A model generated the notes under the pieces. It was given only the letters and a program-made list of their open reading frames with translations. It made no database searches and was not told where the DNA came from. This document shows, one piece after another, positions 1 through 5,815 of a stretch of DNA of 6,042 nt. The first letter of the stretch is position 1; each line of letters begins with the position of its first letter. The position numbers and the translations under genes are program-made. The stretch is taken from assembly GCA_028281485.1 (NCBI GenBank), contig JANQJT010000263.1, positions 1 to 6,042 of the forward strand, read 5' to 3'. Source of the DNA: Phycisphaeraceae bacterium (GTDB lineage Bacteria; Planctomycetota; Phycisphaerae; Phycisphaerales; Zrk34).

Positions 1-2
1 CC

Positions 3-1208
3 CTGACGGATTGCGCGCCGATTGTGATCGCCTACGAGAAGGGGTACTTCACGAAGTACGGCCTGGACATGACGATCAGCGCCGAGGCGTCGTGGTCGAG
101 CATCCGAGACAAGGTGGCGTTCAACGTGCTGGACGGCGCGCAGATGCTCGCCCCGATGCCGATCGCGATGACGCTGGGCCTGTTCGGTTTTCAAAAGCCG
201 ATGGTGACGGGTCTCAGTCTCGATCTGAACGGCAACGGGATCACCGTCTCCAGTGCGCTGCACGAGCGGATGTGCGAAGCGGACCCCAATGCGATGGAGA
301 CGCGACCGATGACCGCACGAGCGCTGAAGAAGGTCATCGATCTGGACCGCGCCGCGGGCCGGCCCCAGATGCGGTTCGCAACCGTGTTCCCGTTCTCCAG
401 TCACTATTACCAGCTGTGTTACTGGATGGCTGAGGCGGGGATCGATCCGCACCGGGACGTGGAACTGGTGATCGTGCCGCCGCCGCAGATGGTGGAGCAG
501 CTGGCGCAAAAGCAGATCATGGGTTACTGCGTGGGTGAGCCGTGGAATCAGCAGTCGGTGGCGATGGGGATCGGGCGAACGCTGATCACCAGTTACGAGA
601 TTTGGAACAACGGGCCGGAGAAGGTTTTCGGCGTGACGCGCGACTGGGCGGACCGACACCCCAACACCCACCGCGCGATCCTGATGGCGTTGATCGAGGC
701 GGCCCGTTGGCTGGACGCGGACGAGAACCGCGCCGAAGCGGTGCGCCTGATCAGCGATCGCCGATACGTGAACGCGCCACCGGAGGTGATCGAGCGCACG
801 ATGCTCGGCCGATACCAGTATGACTATGAAGACGCCGAGGTTGACCTGCCCGACTTTAACGTGTTTCACCGTTACGCCGCGACGTTCCCCTGGCGGTCGC
901 ACGCGGTGTGGATCATTTCGCAGATGATGCGCTGGGGGCAGATCGATCGCCCGATCGACATCGAACAGACGGTCGCGTCGGTCTATCTGCCGGATGTGTA
1001 CCGCGACGCCTGTCGGCAGCTCGGCCTGCCCTACCCGCTGGTGAACGCGAAGATCGAGGGCAAGAACGGTGAGCCGTGGATGCTCGAGTCGTCTGCCGAA
1101 CCGATCACCATGGGGCCGGACCGGTTCTTCGACGGACGCATCTTCGATCCGGCCGCACTCGATGTCTACATCGATCAGCCCACCGCCAACAGTCCTTCTC
1201 CAAGATAA
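3..1208 (+). CDS. CmpA/NrtA-family ABC substrate-binding protein (nitrate/bicarbonate type), 5' partial
   Basis: The reading frame is open from the first base and ends with TAA at 1206-1208, giving 401 visible residues. A GTG at 24 is only an internal valine: the upstream codons already read LTDCAPIVIA, the conserved first strand of this family, so the true start lies left of the window. Further family hallmarks are EKGYFTKYGLD (visible residues 12-22), SWSSIRDKV (30-38), LDGAQMLAPMP (43-53), LNGNGITVS (75-83) and GYCVGEPW (174-181). These belong to the type 2 periplasmic-binding fold that binds nitrate, nitrite or bicarbonate. The N-terminus is missing, so a lipoprotein or Tat signal cannot be seen. 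Without it, a secreted transporter component (NrtA/CmpA) cannot be told from a cytosolic nitrate sensor of the NasS type, which shares these motifs. No permease or ATPase gene follows; the next 200 bases are non-coding, so this is the last gene of its unit. The family call is secure, the ligand is not. Confidence 0.9.
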   Translation: MTDCAPIVIAYEKGYFTKYGLDMTISAEASWSSIRDKVAFNVLDGAQMLAPMPIAMTLGLFGFQKPMVTGLSLDLNGNGITVSSALHERMCEADPNAMETRPMTARALKKVIDLDRAAGRPQMRFATVFPFSSHYYQLCYWMAEAGIDPHRDVELVIVPPPQMVEQLAQKQIMGYCVGEPWNQQSVAMGIGRTLITSYEIWNNGPEKVFGVTRDWADRHPNTHRAILMALIEAARWLDADENRAEAVRLISDRRYVNAPPEVIERTMLGRYQYDYEDAEVDLPDFNVFHRYAATFPWRSHAVWIISQMMRWGQIDRPIDIEQTVASVYLPDVYRDACRQLGLPYPLVNAKIEGKNGEPWMLESSAEPITMGPDRFFDGRIFDPAALDVYIDQPTANSPSPR

Positions 1209-1393
1209 CGCTGCACCAGCCATGCCCATAACGACACAACGATTGGTGTGCTGTGATCGACACGTTTCAGCGGGGCGTTAGATGTGGCGCGCTGTTCGCT
1301 TAAGACTGATTGCACCCGAATCGGCGGTCACGATCGCCCCTCCGGGTCGAATCAAGGCGTCTTCCCACCCACGCTCCCTGATTCACACGATCC

Positions 1394-1402
1394 AGAGGAG
1401 GT
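1394..1402 (+). promoter_or_regulatory. Strong Shine-Dalgarno for the ATP-grasp remnant
   Basis: AGAGGAGGT lies six bases upstream of the ATG at 1409, a near-perfect complement of the 16S rRNA 3' end. It fixes the start codon of the broken gene that follows and shows that the 5' end of that gene is still translation-competent. Confidence 0.75.
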
Positions 1403-1408
1403 CACGGT

Positions 1409-1884
1409 ATGGATCTGCACGATTACAAGACAGAAGACTATTTCGATGAATTGATCGAGGTCGGCGTTCATCCACGCATGGCGGCCAAGCCGTTGATCAA
1501 CCTGTTCGCACAGATCGGACCGGACGAGCTGCGTCAACGGCAGGCCGCGGCGGAACGCGCAATGTTCGAATCCGGCACGACATTCAACGTGTATGACGAC
1601 GACCGCGCCACCGAGCGCATCATCCCCTTCGATGTCGTGCCGCGCGTGATCGATGCGGGCGACTGGGCCCGCGTCGAGAAGGGCTTGGCCAGCGCGTCGA
1701 GGCGCTCAATCTCTTTCTCAGCGACATCTACGGCCCCAGGCACATCCTGCAGGACGGTGTGATCCCCGAGCGCTTTGTTGAACTCGACGACCCGTCGTTT
1801 GCCAAGTGCATCGGGCTCCAGCCGCCGCGCGGCATCTGGTGTCACATCAGCGGGATCGACCTGGTGCGCGGCGGCGACGGCTAT
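1409..1884 (+). pseudogene. Circularly permuted ATP-grasp protein, N-terminal remnant with frameshift
   Basis: From the ATG at 1409 the product contains FNVYDDDRATERIIPFDVVPRVI and a following DWARVEKGLA, a pattern I recognise from the N-terminal region of circularly permuted ATP-grasp proteins (COG2308 type). Near 1690 the match jumps by one base. The first frame goes to nonsense and stops at 1762, while the adjacent frame continues the family pattern as QRVEALNLFLSDIYGP, then ILQDGVIPERFV, then LQPPRGIWCHISGIDLVRGG. Reading GCC-CAG where the DNA has GCCAG would restore it, so one C seems to be lost at about 1688-1690. The match ends near 1884, just where relatives continue with the conserved LEDN and TPSG segments; the ATP-binding core and about two thirds of a usual 450-500 residue protein are absent. 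The family often sits beside an alpha-E domain protein and a transglutaminase-like protein, neither seen here. The remnant cannot be catalytic. The frameshift could be a sequencing error, but that would not explain the missing remainder. Confidence 0.75.
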
Positions 1885-2155
1885 CGGTTGACCTGTCTCG
1901 TGACAAATCATCGAAAGATAACCGCACAGCAGGTGGTGCTGACCGTTCGCCTCGTGACGAATCATGACGAAGTCGTCGCGACCAATCCGCTGGTGCAGCT
2001 CAGCGATTTGCGGCCGGGCACCCGTCGCGAGATCAACGTTAAAATGCCTCGGCCAACCCGAGACCAGCAGGTGACGGGAGCGGCGCAAACAACACTGGTG
2101 CGCTGGCAGGACTTACAACCCGTTCTGAGTTCCCCCTACGGGCTTGTGGACCGGC
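1885..2155 (+). pseudogene. Beta-rich (FxLYD-like) segment fused to the ATP-grasp remnant
   Basis: The frame that carries the second half of the ATP-grasp remnant stays open, but the sequence changes character at about codon 1885. It becomes YRLTCLVTNH, then alternating hydrophobic strands (QQVVLTVRLV), a turn, and DLRPGTRREINVKMP. Strand, N-x-turn, strand, 'L-x-PG', strand resembles FxLYD-type extracytoplasmic beta domains; this is a pattern judgement, not a database match. LVTNH occurs twice, 18 codons apart. The segment has no start or signal peptide of its own and no stop before the pflA stop codon; the frame ends only at 2334, antisense inside pflA. It is probably the tail end of another gene joined here by deletion or rearrangement and itself truncated at its 3' end. 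A genuine ATP-grasp/beta fusion protein seems unlikely because the ATP-grasp catalytic core is missing. Confidence 0.35.
2117..2144 (-). terminator. Weak hairpin downstream of pflA
   Basis: AACCCGT (2117-2123) and ACGGGCTT (2138-2145) can pair over about seven base pairs, with one G-U pair in the - strand RNA and a 14-base loop. The stem starts about a dozen bases after the pflA stop codon. No T-run follows on the - strand, so it is not a canonical rho-independent terminator. It may only protect the mRNA end, or be chance. Confidence 0.25.
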
Positions 2156-2926
2156 TTATACGACTGGCAGTCCGCGGTCGCGCAAGATCCGTCGCCCACG
2201 GTCTAAGGCCGCGGGATCGGCCGGGGGCGTCCCCTCGAGCGGGTTGCACTTGCCCAGCGCCGTCCATTTCTCCAGATGCATCGTGTGATAAGGCAACAGA
2301 TCGATCCGCTCGACGTTGGGCCAGCGTTTCATGAGCGCGGCGAACAGTTCGAAATGTTCATCGCCGTCGGTGATACCCGGTATGACGACATGGCGTATCC
2401 AAACGCGCTTACCGGTAGCGGCCAGGTGATCGCCCGTGGCCAGGCTGTAGTCGATCGACACGCCCGTCAGCCACTGGTGCCGTTCCGGATCGGTGTGCTT
2501 GATGTCCAGCAGCACCATGTCCGCCGCATCCACGACCGGGCCGGTGACCTCCAAAGGCCGGCCCCCCGAGGTATCCAGGGCCGAGTGGATGCCCGTGTCG
2601 CGCAGCGCCAGCAACACCTGACGGGCGAACTCGGGCTGGGCCAGTGGATCACCACCCGAAAGCGTCACGCCGCCCCCGGAGGCCTTGTGGTAGGTGCGAT
2701 AGCGGACGACCTCGCGCAGCAGGTCTTCCACGCTGGCCGACCTGCCCCCGTTCAGGTTCCACGTGTCGGGGTTGTGGCAGAACCGACAGGCCAGACGACA
2801 GCCCTGCAGGAAGATCACGGTTCGGATCCCGGGACCATCCACCGTGCCGCAACTCTCAATCGCGTGAAGCCTTCCTGTGATCTGACGTCGCGCCAGCGGT
2901 ACGCGGGTGATGTCGGGTCTGCTCAT
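2156..2926 (-). CDS. pflA: Pyruvate formate-lyase-activating enzyme (radical SAM)
   Basis: This 256-residue protein has the length usual for PFL activases (E. coli about 246). It uses S-adenosylmethionine and a [4Fe-4S] cluster to abstract a hydrogen from the C-terminal glycine of PflB, creating the glycyl radical (EC 1.97.1.4). Visible motifs are GTVDGPGIRTVIFLQGC (residues 27-43), the cluster-binding CRLACRFC with Cys43, Cys47 and Cys50 (CxxxCxxC), VTLSGGDPL (87-95, SAM-binding glycine motif, Asp where E. coli has Glu), LDTSGG (117-122), LLDIKH (139-144), HVVIPGITD (179-187) and LLPYH (211-215). There is no extra ferredoxin-like two-cluster insert, as in true PFL activases and unlike many other glycyl-radical activases. 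The ATG overlaps the pflB stop as ATGA (2923-2926). Only a weak purine stretch precedes it, so translation is probably coupled to pflB. The TAA is at 2156-2158, abutting the broken gene on the other strand. All key residues are present and I see no damage. Confidence 0.95.
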   Translation of the reverse strand: MSRPDITRVPLARRQITGRLHAIESCGTVDGPGIRTVIFLQGCRLACRFCHNPDTWNLNGGRSASVEDLLREVVRYRTYHKASGGGVTLSGGDPLAQPEFARQVLLALRDTGIHSALDTSGGRPLEVTGPVVDAADMVLLDIKHTDPERHQWLTGVSIDYSLATGDHLAATGKRVWIRHVVIPGITDGDEHFELFAALMKRWPNVERIDLLPYHTMHLEKWTALGKCNPLEGTPPADPAALDRGRRILRDRGLPVV

Positions 2927-5232
2927 ACGCTCTGGTGGAACGTCCGCTTGATCACGTCAAGCTGTTGTTCCCGTGTCAGTTTTACGAAGTTCACCGCGTA
3001 ACCCGAGACGCGCACCGTCAGTTGCGGGTACAACTCCGGATGCTCCATCGCGTCTTCCAGCAGCTCGCGGTCGAAGACGTTGACGTTGATGTGGTGGCCG
3101 CCCTGCTCGAAATAGCCATCGAGCAGACCCACCATGTTGCTCACGCGGTCGTCCTCGCTGGAGCCCAGCGCCGTGGGCACGATCGAGAAGGTGTAGCTGA
3201 TGCCGTCGCGTGCGTGCTCGTAGGGCAGCTGCGCCACCGACGACATCGAGGCGATCGCGCCCTTCGTGTCGCGACCGTGCATCGGATTGGCCCCCGGGGC
3301 GAACGGCTCGCCCTGCTTGCGGCCGTCGGGCGTGCTGCCGGTGGCCTTGCCGTAGACGACGTTCGAGGTGATCGTCAGGATCGACATCGTGGGCGTCGAG
3401 TCACGGTAGGTCCGGTGCATGCGCAGCTTGTTCATGAACAACCGCACGATGTGTCGGGCCATGCCGTCGACGTCGGGGTCGTTGTTGCCGTAGGTCGGGA
3501 AGTCGCCCTCGATGGCGTAGTCCACCGCCAGGCCGTCGTCGTTACGGATCACGCGCACCTTGGCGTTCTTGATCGCCGAGAGGCTGTCGACCACCACCGA
3601 GAGACCGGCGATACCGGTTGCGGAAGTGCGCTCAACGTTCACGTCGTGCAGGGACATCTGCAGCGCCTCGTAAGCGTACTTGTCGTGCATGCGGTGGATG
3701 ATGTTGAGGGTGTTGATGTATAGATTCGCCAGCCAGTCGAGCACCTGGTCGAAGCGATCCATCACCTCGTCGTAATTCAGGAGTTCGCCGTCGATCGGGT
3801 CGAAGCGTGGCGCGACCTGCTTGCCGCTGATCTCGTCGCGGCCGCCGTTGATGGCGTAGAGCAAGGCCTTGGCCAGGTTGGCCCGGGCGCCAAAGAACTG
3901 CATCTGCTTGCCGATGCGCATCGCAGACACGCAGCAGGCGATGCCGTAGTCATCACCGTAGATCGGCCGCATCTTCGAGTCCGACTCGTACTGGATCGCG
4001 CAGGTGTCGATCGAGAGTTTCGCGCAGTACTCACGGAAGGCCCGCGGCAGCGATTCGGACCAGAGCACCGTCATGTTCGGCTCGGGCGCCGGGCCCAGAT
4101 TCCGCAGCGTGTGCAGGAAGCGGTAGCTGGTGCGCGACACCAGCGGCCGGCCGTCCAGGCCCATGCCGGCGATTGCCTCGGTCACCCAGACCGGGTCGCC
4201 GGAGAACAGCGCATCGTACTCGGGCGTGCGCAGGAACCGCACCATGCGCAGCTTCATCACGAAGTGGTCGATAAGTTCCTGCGCCTCTTCCTCGGTGATC
4301 CGGCCCTCGGCCAAGTCGCGCTCGATGTAGATGTCCAGGAAGGTGCTGACACGCCCCAGACTCATCGCTGCGCCGTTCTGCTCCTTGATCGCAGCCAGGT
4401 AAGCCAGGTAAGTCCACTGGATCGCCTCTTGGGCCGTGCGGGCCGGACGACGCAGGTCGAAGCCGTAGGTATCGCCCAGTTCGATCAGGTCGCGCAGGGC
4501 CTGGGTCTGGTCCGACACGTTTTCACGCAGGCGCGTGGTCTTGGCATCGATGTGGCTGAACTCCAGCATCTTCTTCTGCTGGTGCCGCTCTTTGATCAGG
4601 TGCTCCACGCCGTAGAGCGCCACACGGCGGTAGTCGCCGATGATGCGGCCGCGGCCGTAGGCGTCGGGCAGGCCGGCGATGATGTGGCTGGAACGCGCGG
4701 CTCGCATGTCATCGGTGTAGGCGGCGAAGACGCCTTCGTTGTGCGTCTTGCGGTACTTGGTGTAGATCTCCACGATGCGCGGGTCGATCTCGTAGCCGTA
4801 AGCCTCAAGCCCTTTGACGACCATGCGCAGGCCGCCGGCGGGCATGATCGCACGCTTTAACGGCTTGTCGGTCTGCAGGCCGACAATCTTCTCGAGGTGG
4901 CGATCGATGTAGCCCGGGCCGTGGGAGGTGATCGTGCCCACCACGCTGGTGTCGGCATCCAGGATGCCCTTGTCGCGCTCCTGGAGCATCAACTCCGAGA
5001 CCTGCTCCCAGAGTTGCTGGCTGGCGTCCGTTGGGCCGACCAGAAAACTGTCGTCGCCATCGTAGGGGGTGTAGTTCTTTTGGATGAAGTCTCGGACGGC
5101 GATCTCGTCCCGCCAGTCGCCCGGCTCGAACCCCCGCCATGGGTGTTCGTGGGCGGTGGCGTCCGGTTCAACCGTCGGCGACGAATCGGGATCGAACGGA
5201 GTACTAGCGGGGTGACTGGTAGCGATCGTCAT
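2923..5232 (-). CDS. pflB: Formate C-acetyltransferase (pyruvate formate-lyase)
   Basis: This 769-residue glycyl radical enzyme converts pyruvate and CoA into acetyl-CoA and formate (EC 2.3.1.54) in the cytoplasm during anaerobic growth. It is collinear with E. coli PflB (760 residues) along its whole length, including RDFIQKNYTPYDGD, ITSHGPGYI, LPDAYGRGRIIGDYRR, NGAAMSLGR, FLRTPEYDALFSGDP and TITSNVVYGK. The catalytic pair IACC gives Cys433-Cys434, the substrate-binding FFGARANL gives Arg450, and the C-terminal RVSGYAV gives radical Gly744; all are present. Compared with E. coli it has a Pro/Asp/Thr-rich N-terminal extension of about 15 residues, and it lacks about five residues before GGHHINVNV. 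I chose the ATG at 5230-5232 because GAGG lies six bases upstream. The frame is open to a GTG at 5277, but that would add MVLCLPPIFPLMRQK without a binding site. The CC pair, the activase next door and the 760-residue scale exclude diol dehydratase or choline lyase relatives. Confidence 0.97.
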   Translation of the reverse strand: MTIATSHPASTPFDPDSSPTVEPDATAHEHPWRGFEPGDWRDEIAVRDFIQKNYTPYDGDDSFLVGPTDASQQLWEQVSELMLQERDKGILDADTSVVGTITSHGPGYIDRHLEKIVGLQTDKPLKRAIMPAGGLRMVVKGLEAYGYEIDPRIVEIYTKYRKTHNEGVFAAYTDDMRAARSSHIIAGLPDAYGRGRIIGDYRRVALYGVEHLIKERHQQKKMLEFSHIDAKTTRLRENVSDQTQALRDLIELGDTYGFDLRRPARTAQEAIQWTYLAYLAAIKEQNGAAMSLGRVSTFLDIYIERDLAEGRITEEEAQELIDHFVMKLRMVRFLRTPEYDALFSGDPVWVTEAIAGMGLDGRPLVSRTSYRFLHTLRNLGPAPEPNMTVLWSESLPRAFREYCAKLSIDTCAIQYESDSKMRPIYGDDYGIACCVSAMRIGKQMQFFGARANLAKALLYAINGGRDEISGKQVAPRFDPIDGELLNYDEVMDRFDQVLDWLANLYINTLNIIHRMHDKYAYEALQMSLHDVNVERTSATGIAGLSVVVDSLSAIKNAKVRVIRNDDGLAVDYAIEGDFPTYGNNDPDVDGMARHIVRLFMNKLRMHRTYRDSTPTMSILTITSNVVYGKATGSTPDGRKQGEPFAPGANPMHGRDTKGAIASMSSVAQLPYEHARDGISYTFSIVPTALGSSEDDRVSNMVGLLDGYFEQGGHHINVNVFDRELLEDAMEHPELYPQLTVRVSGYAVNFVKLTREQQLDVIKRTFHQSV

Positions 5233-5238
5233 TTTTTG

Positions 5239-5242
5239 CCTC
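5239..5242 (-). promoter_or_regulatory. Ribosome binding site that sets the pflB start
   Basis: On the - strand GAGG is followed by CAAAAA and the ATG at 5232. An in-frame ATG overlaps this site (5242-5244) and a GTG lies at 5277, but upstream of both the RNA is C-rich with no purine tract. This favours the 769-residue product. Confidence 0.6.
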
Positions 5243-5278
5243 ATAAGGGGGAATATAGGGGGTAAGCACAGAACCACT

Positions 5279-5293
5279 TTATATCAGATATAA
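5279..5293. promoter_or_regulatory. Perfect palindrome overlapping the pflB -10 region (candidate operator)
   Basis: TTATATC-A-GATATAA is a perfect seven-base inverted repeat around a single central base. It overlaps the proposed -10 element of the pflB promoter, a position suited to a repressor. It does not resemble the FNR/CRP box (TTGAT-N4-ATCAA), so no regulator can be named. AT-rich palindromes also occur by chance in promoters. Confidence 0.35.
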
Positions 5294-5315
5294 TGGTATT
5301 TGTTTAGCCTGTAAA
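5287..5315 (-). promoter_or_regulatory. Candidate sigma70-type promoter for pflB-pflA
   Basis: Read on the - strand, TTTACA (5310-5315; five of six with TTGACA) is followed after 17 bases by TATATC (5287-5292; four of six with TATAAT). Transcription would begin near 5280, giving a leader of about 48 bases. The stretch is strikingly AT-rich against the GC-rich surroundings. It lies between the tRNA terminator and the pflB start, where a promoter for this unit is needed. A second TATAAA at 5278-5283 is an alternative -10. Confidence 0.45.
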
Positions 5316-5322
5316 ACGTTTT
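5313..5322. promoter_or_regulatory. AAAACGTTTT palindrome overlapping the pflB -35
   Basis: A perfect ten-base palindrome covers part of the proposed -35 element. Its core AAAACGTT recurs at 5495-5502 upstream of the tRNA remnant. It could be a second regulator site at the pfl promoter, or just AT-rich promoter sequence; no family can be assigned. Confidence 0.25.
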
Positions 5323-5371
5323 TTCCATGTTAATTTACGACAATCGGCCCATGACAACTCATCGCCAACAC

Positions 5372-5401
5372 AAAAACGCCGCCTCGAATGAGACGGCGTT
5401 T
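5372..5401 (-). terminator. Rho-independent terminator after the tRNA remnant
   Basis: On the - strand AAACGCCG (5394-5401 read in reverse complement) pairs with CGGCGTTT over eight base pairs. Above it are one mismatch, three further pairs and a four-base loop. The stem runs into TTTTT (5372-5376). It begins five bases after the tRNA 3' end at 5407, the usual arrangement for a tRNA unit, and insulates the pflB promoter from upstream transcription. Confidence 0.8.
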
Positions 5402-5406
5402 AGAAA

Positions 5407-5477
5407 TGGGCGATACTGGACTCGAACCAGTGACCTCACCCGTGTGAGCCGACATCTCCAAGCTAGGCCGATCGCTC
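5407..5477 (-). tRNA. Degenerate tRNA-Val (anticodon CAC): intact 3' half, decayed 5' half
   Basis: The 3' half is textbook. It has anticodon loop CTCACAC (5442-5448; U33, anticodon CAC at 5444-5446), 3' anticodon strand GGGTG, variable AGGTC, T-stem ACTGG/CCAGT around TTCGAGT, acceptor ATCGCCC and discriminator A at 5407, with no encoded CCA. The 5' half (5449-5477) is not normal. GAGCGAT (5471-5477) could pair with the acceptor at six of seven positions, and a TTGG resembles a D-loop. However, the 5' anticodon strand GTCGG pairs with GGGTG at only one position and the 5' half is a few bases short. I read it as a pseudo-tRNA or a recombination scar rather than a working tRNA. It would decode GTG if repaired. 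The terminator downstream is intact. Confidence 0.55.
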
Positions 5478-5497
5478 AGAAGCGTTTGTTACCAAAA

Positions 5498-5526
5498 ACG
5501 TTATGTGCCGCCATAGTGGTCGTCAA
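5498..5526 (-). promoter_or_regulatory. Possible promoter of the tRNA remnant
   Basis: On the - strand TTGACG (5521-5526; five of six with the -35 consensus) lies 17 bases before TAACGT, or 15 bases before CATAAC. Both are poor -10 elements. The distance to the tRNA 5' end (about 20-25 bases) is reasonable, so it may be the original tRNA promoter, now decayed. Confidence 0.25.
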
Positions 5527-5615
5527 GATTCGCATCCTTTCTCACCGCTTCGCGGTCAGCGGCAATACGCCATGCCAACAACGATCACCCGCTTATTCAA
5601 CTTTGATACGTCAAT

Positions 5616-5650
5616 AAAAACCCTCACTCACACGATGACGTGAACGAGGG
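5616..5650 (-). terminator. Rho-independent terminator of the sulfatase/PEP-CTERM unit
   Basis: On the - strand CCCTC (from 5646-5650) pairs with GAGGG (from 5621-5625), and an inner CACG/CGTG stem closes an ATGA-complement loop, with a small asymmetric bulge between the stems. TTTTT (5616-5620) follows directly. It sits 25 bases after the PEP-CTERM stop codon. Confidence 0.75.
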
Positions 5651-5675
5651 CTCTAGGAGGTTTAAACAAATCAAC

Positions 5676-5815
5676 TTAGCCACGCCGACGCCGCATCAGC
5701 GCCACCCCGCCGAGTCCGAGCAACACGAGGCCGGTCGGTTCGGGAACGGTGGCGGGGGCGGTGGGGATCGACTCAAGCCAGTTGAGCGTCAGCGCCGCCA
5801 GGTCGGTGGGGCTTG
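5676..5815 (-). pseudogene. PEP-CTERM sorting tail, C-terminal fragment
   Basis: The frame ending with TAA at 5676-5678 reads TDLAALTLNWLESIP, a short Thr/Ala/Pro spacer, then VPEPTGLVLLGLGGVALMRRRRG. This has the three parts of a PEP-CTERM signal: the VPEP motif (5736-5747), a transmembrane stretch and an Arg cluster at the very end. Exosortase recognises such tails on exported proteins and removes them, so the organism should encode an exosortase elsewhere. The DLAALTLNWLE stretch resembles the end of dockerin-like repeats that often precede PEP-CTERM tails in planctomycetes. The frame is different from that of the sulfatase fragment immediately upstream and has no start of its own. This piece therefore survives as the 3' end of a gene whose middle is lost. 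The upper boundary given is approximate, because both frames are open across the junction. Confidence 0.75.

Noticed and set aside
1209..1393. Possible terminator or promoter between the substrate-binding protein and the ATP-grasp remnant
   Set aside because: Only short imperfect stems (four base pairs around ACAC/GTGT near 1233-1250) without a T-run, and no convincing -35/-10 pair, were seen.
1534..2088. 184-codon - strand open frame opposite the ATP-grasp remnant
   Set aside because: The + strand carries the family-like protein pattern. The antisense product has no motif and is likely a shadow.
2276..3001. Long + strand open frame (241 codons) across pflA
   Set aside because: It is antisense to pflA, which has all radical SAM motifs. 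Its composition (rich in Arg, Gly, His, Val, Asp) is typical of the shadow of a high-GC gene.
2935..3723. 262-codon + strand open frame inside pflB
   Set aside because: It is a shadow of the strongly conserved pflB coding strand, with repetitive V/D/H/R composition and no recognisable domain.
4111..4860. 249-codon + strand open frame inside pflB
   Set aside because: Same reason: antisense shadow of conserved PflB residues, with no ribosome binding site or motif.
5327..5617. 96-codon + strand open frame over the tRNA region
   Set aside because: It contains GRYWTRTSD, the well-known false translation of the antisense strand of tRNA genes. It also spans a terminator hairpin.
5407..5650. tmRNA or tRNA with a group I intron
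   Set aside because: I found no second half of a tRNA (GGGCGAT followed by a D-arm) further upstream and no tag-coding frame. The variable region and T-arm fit an ordinary tRNA-Val.
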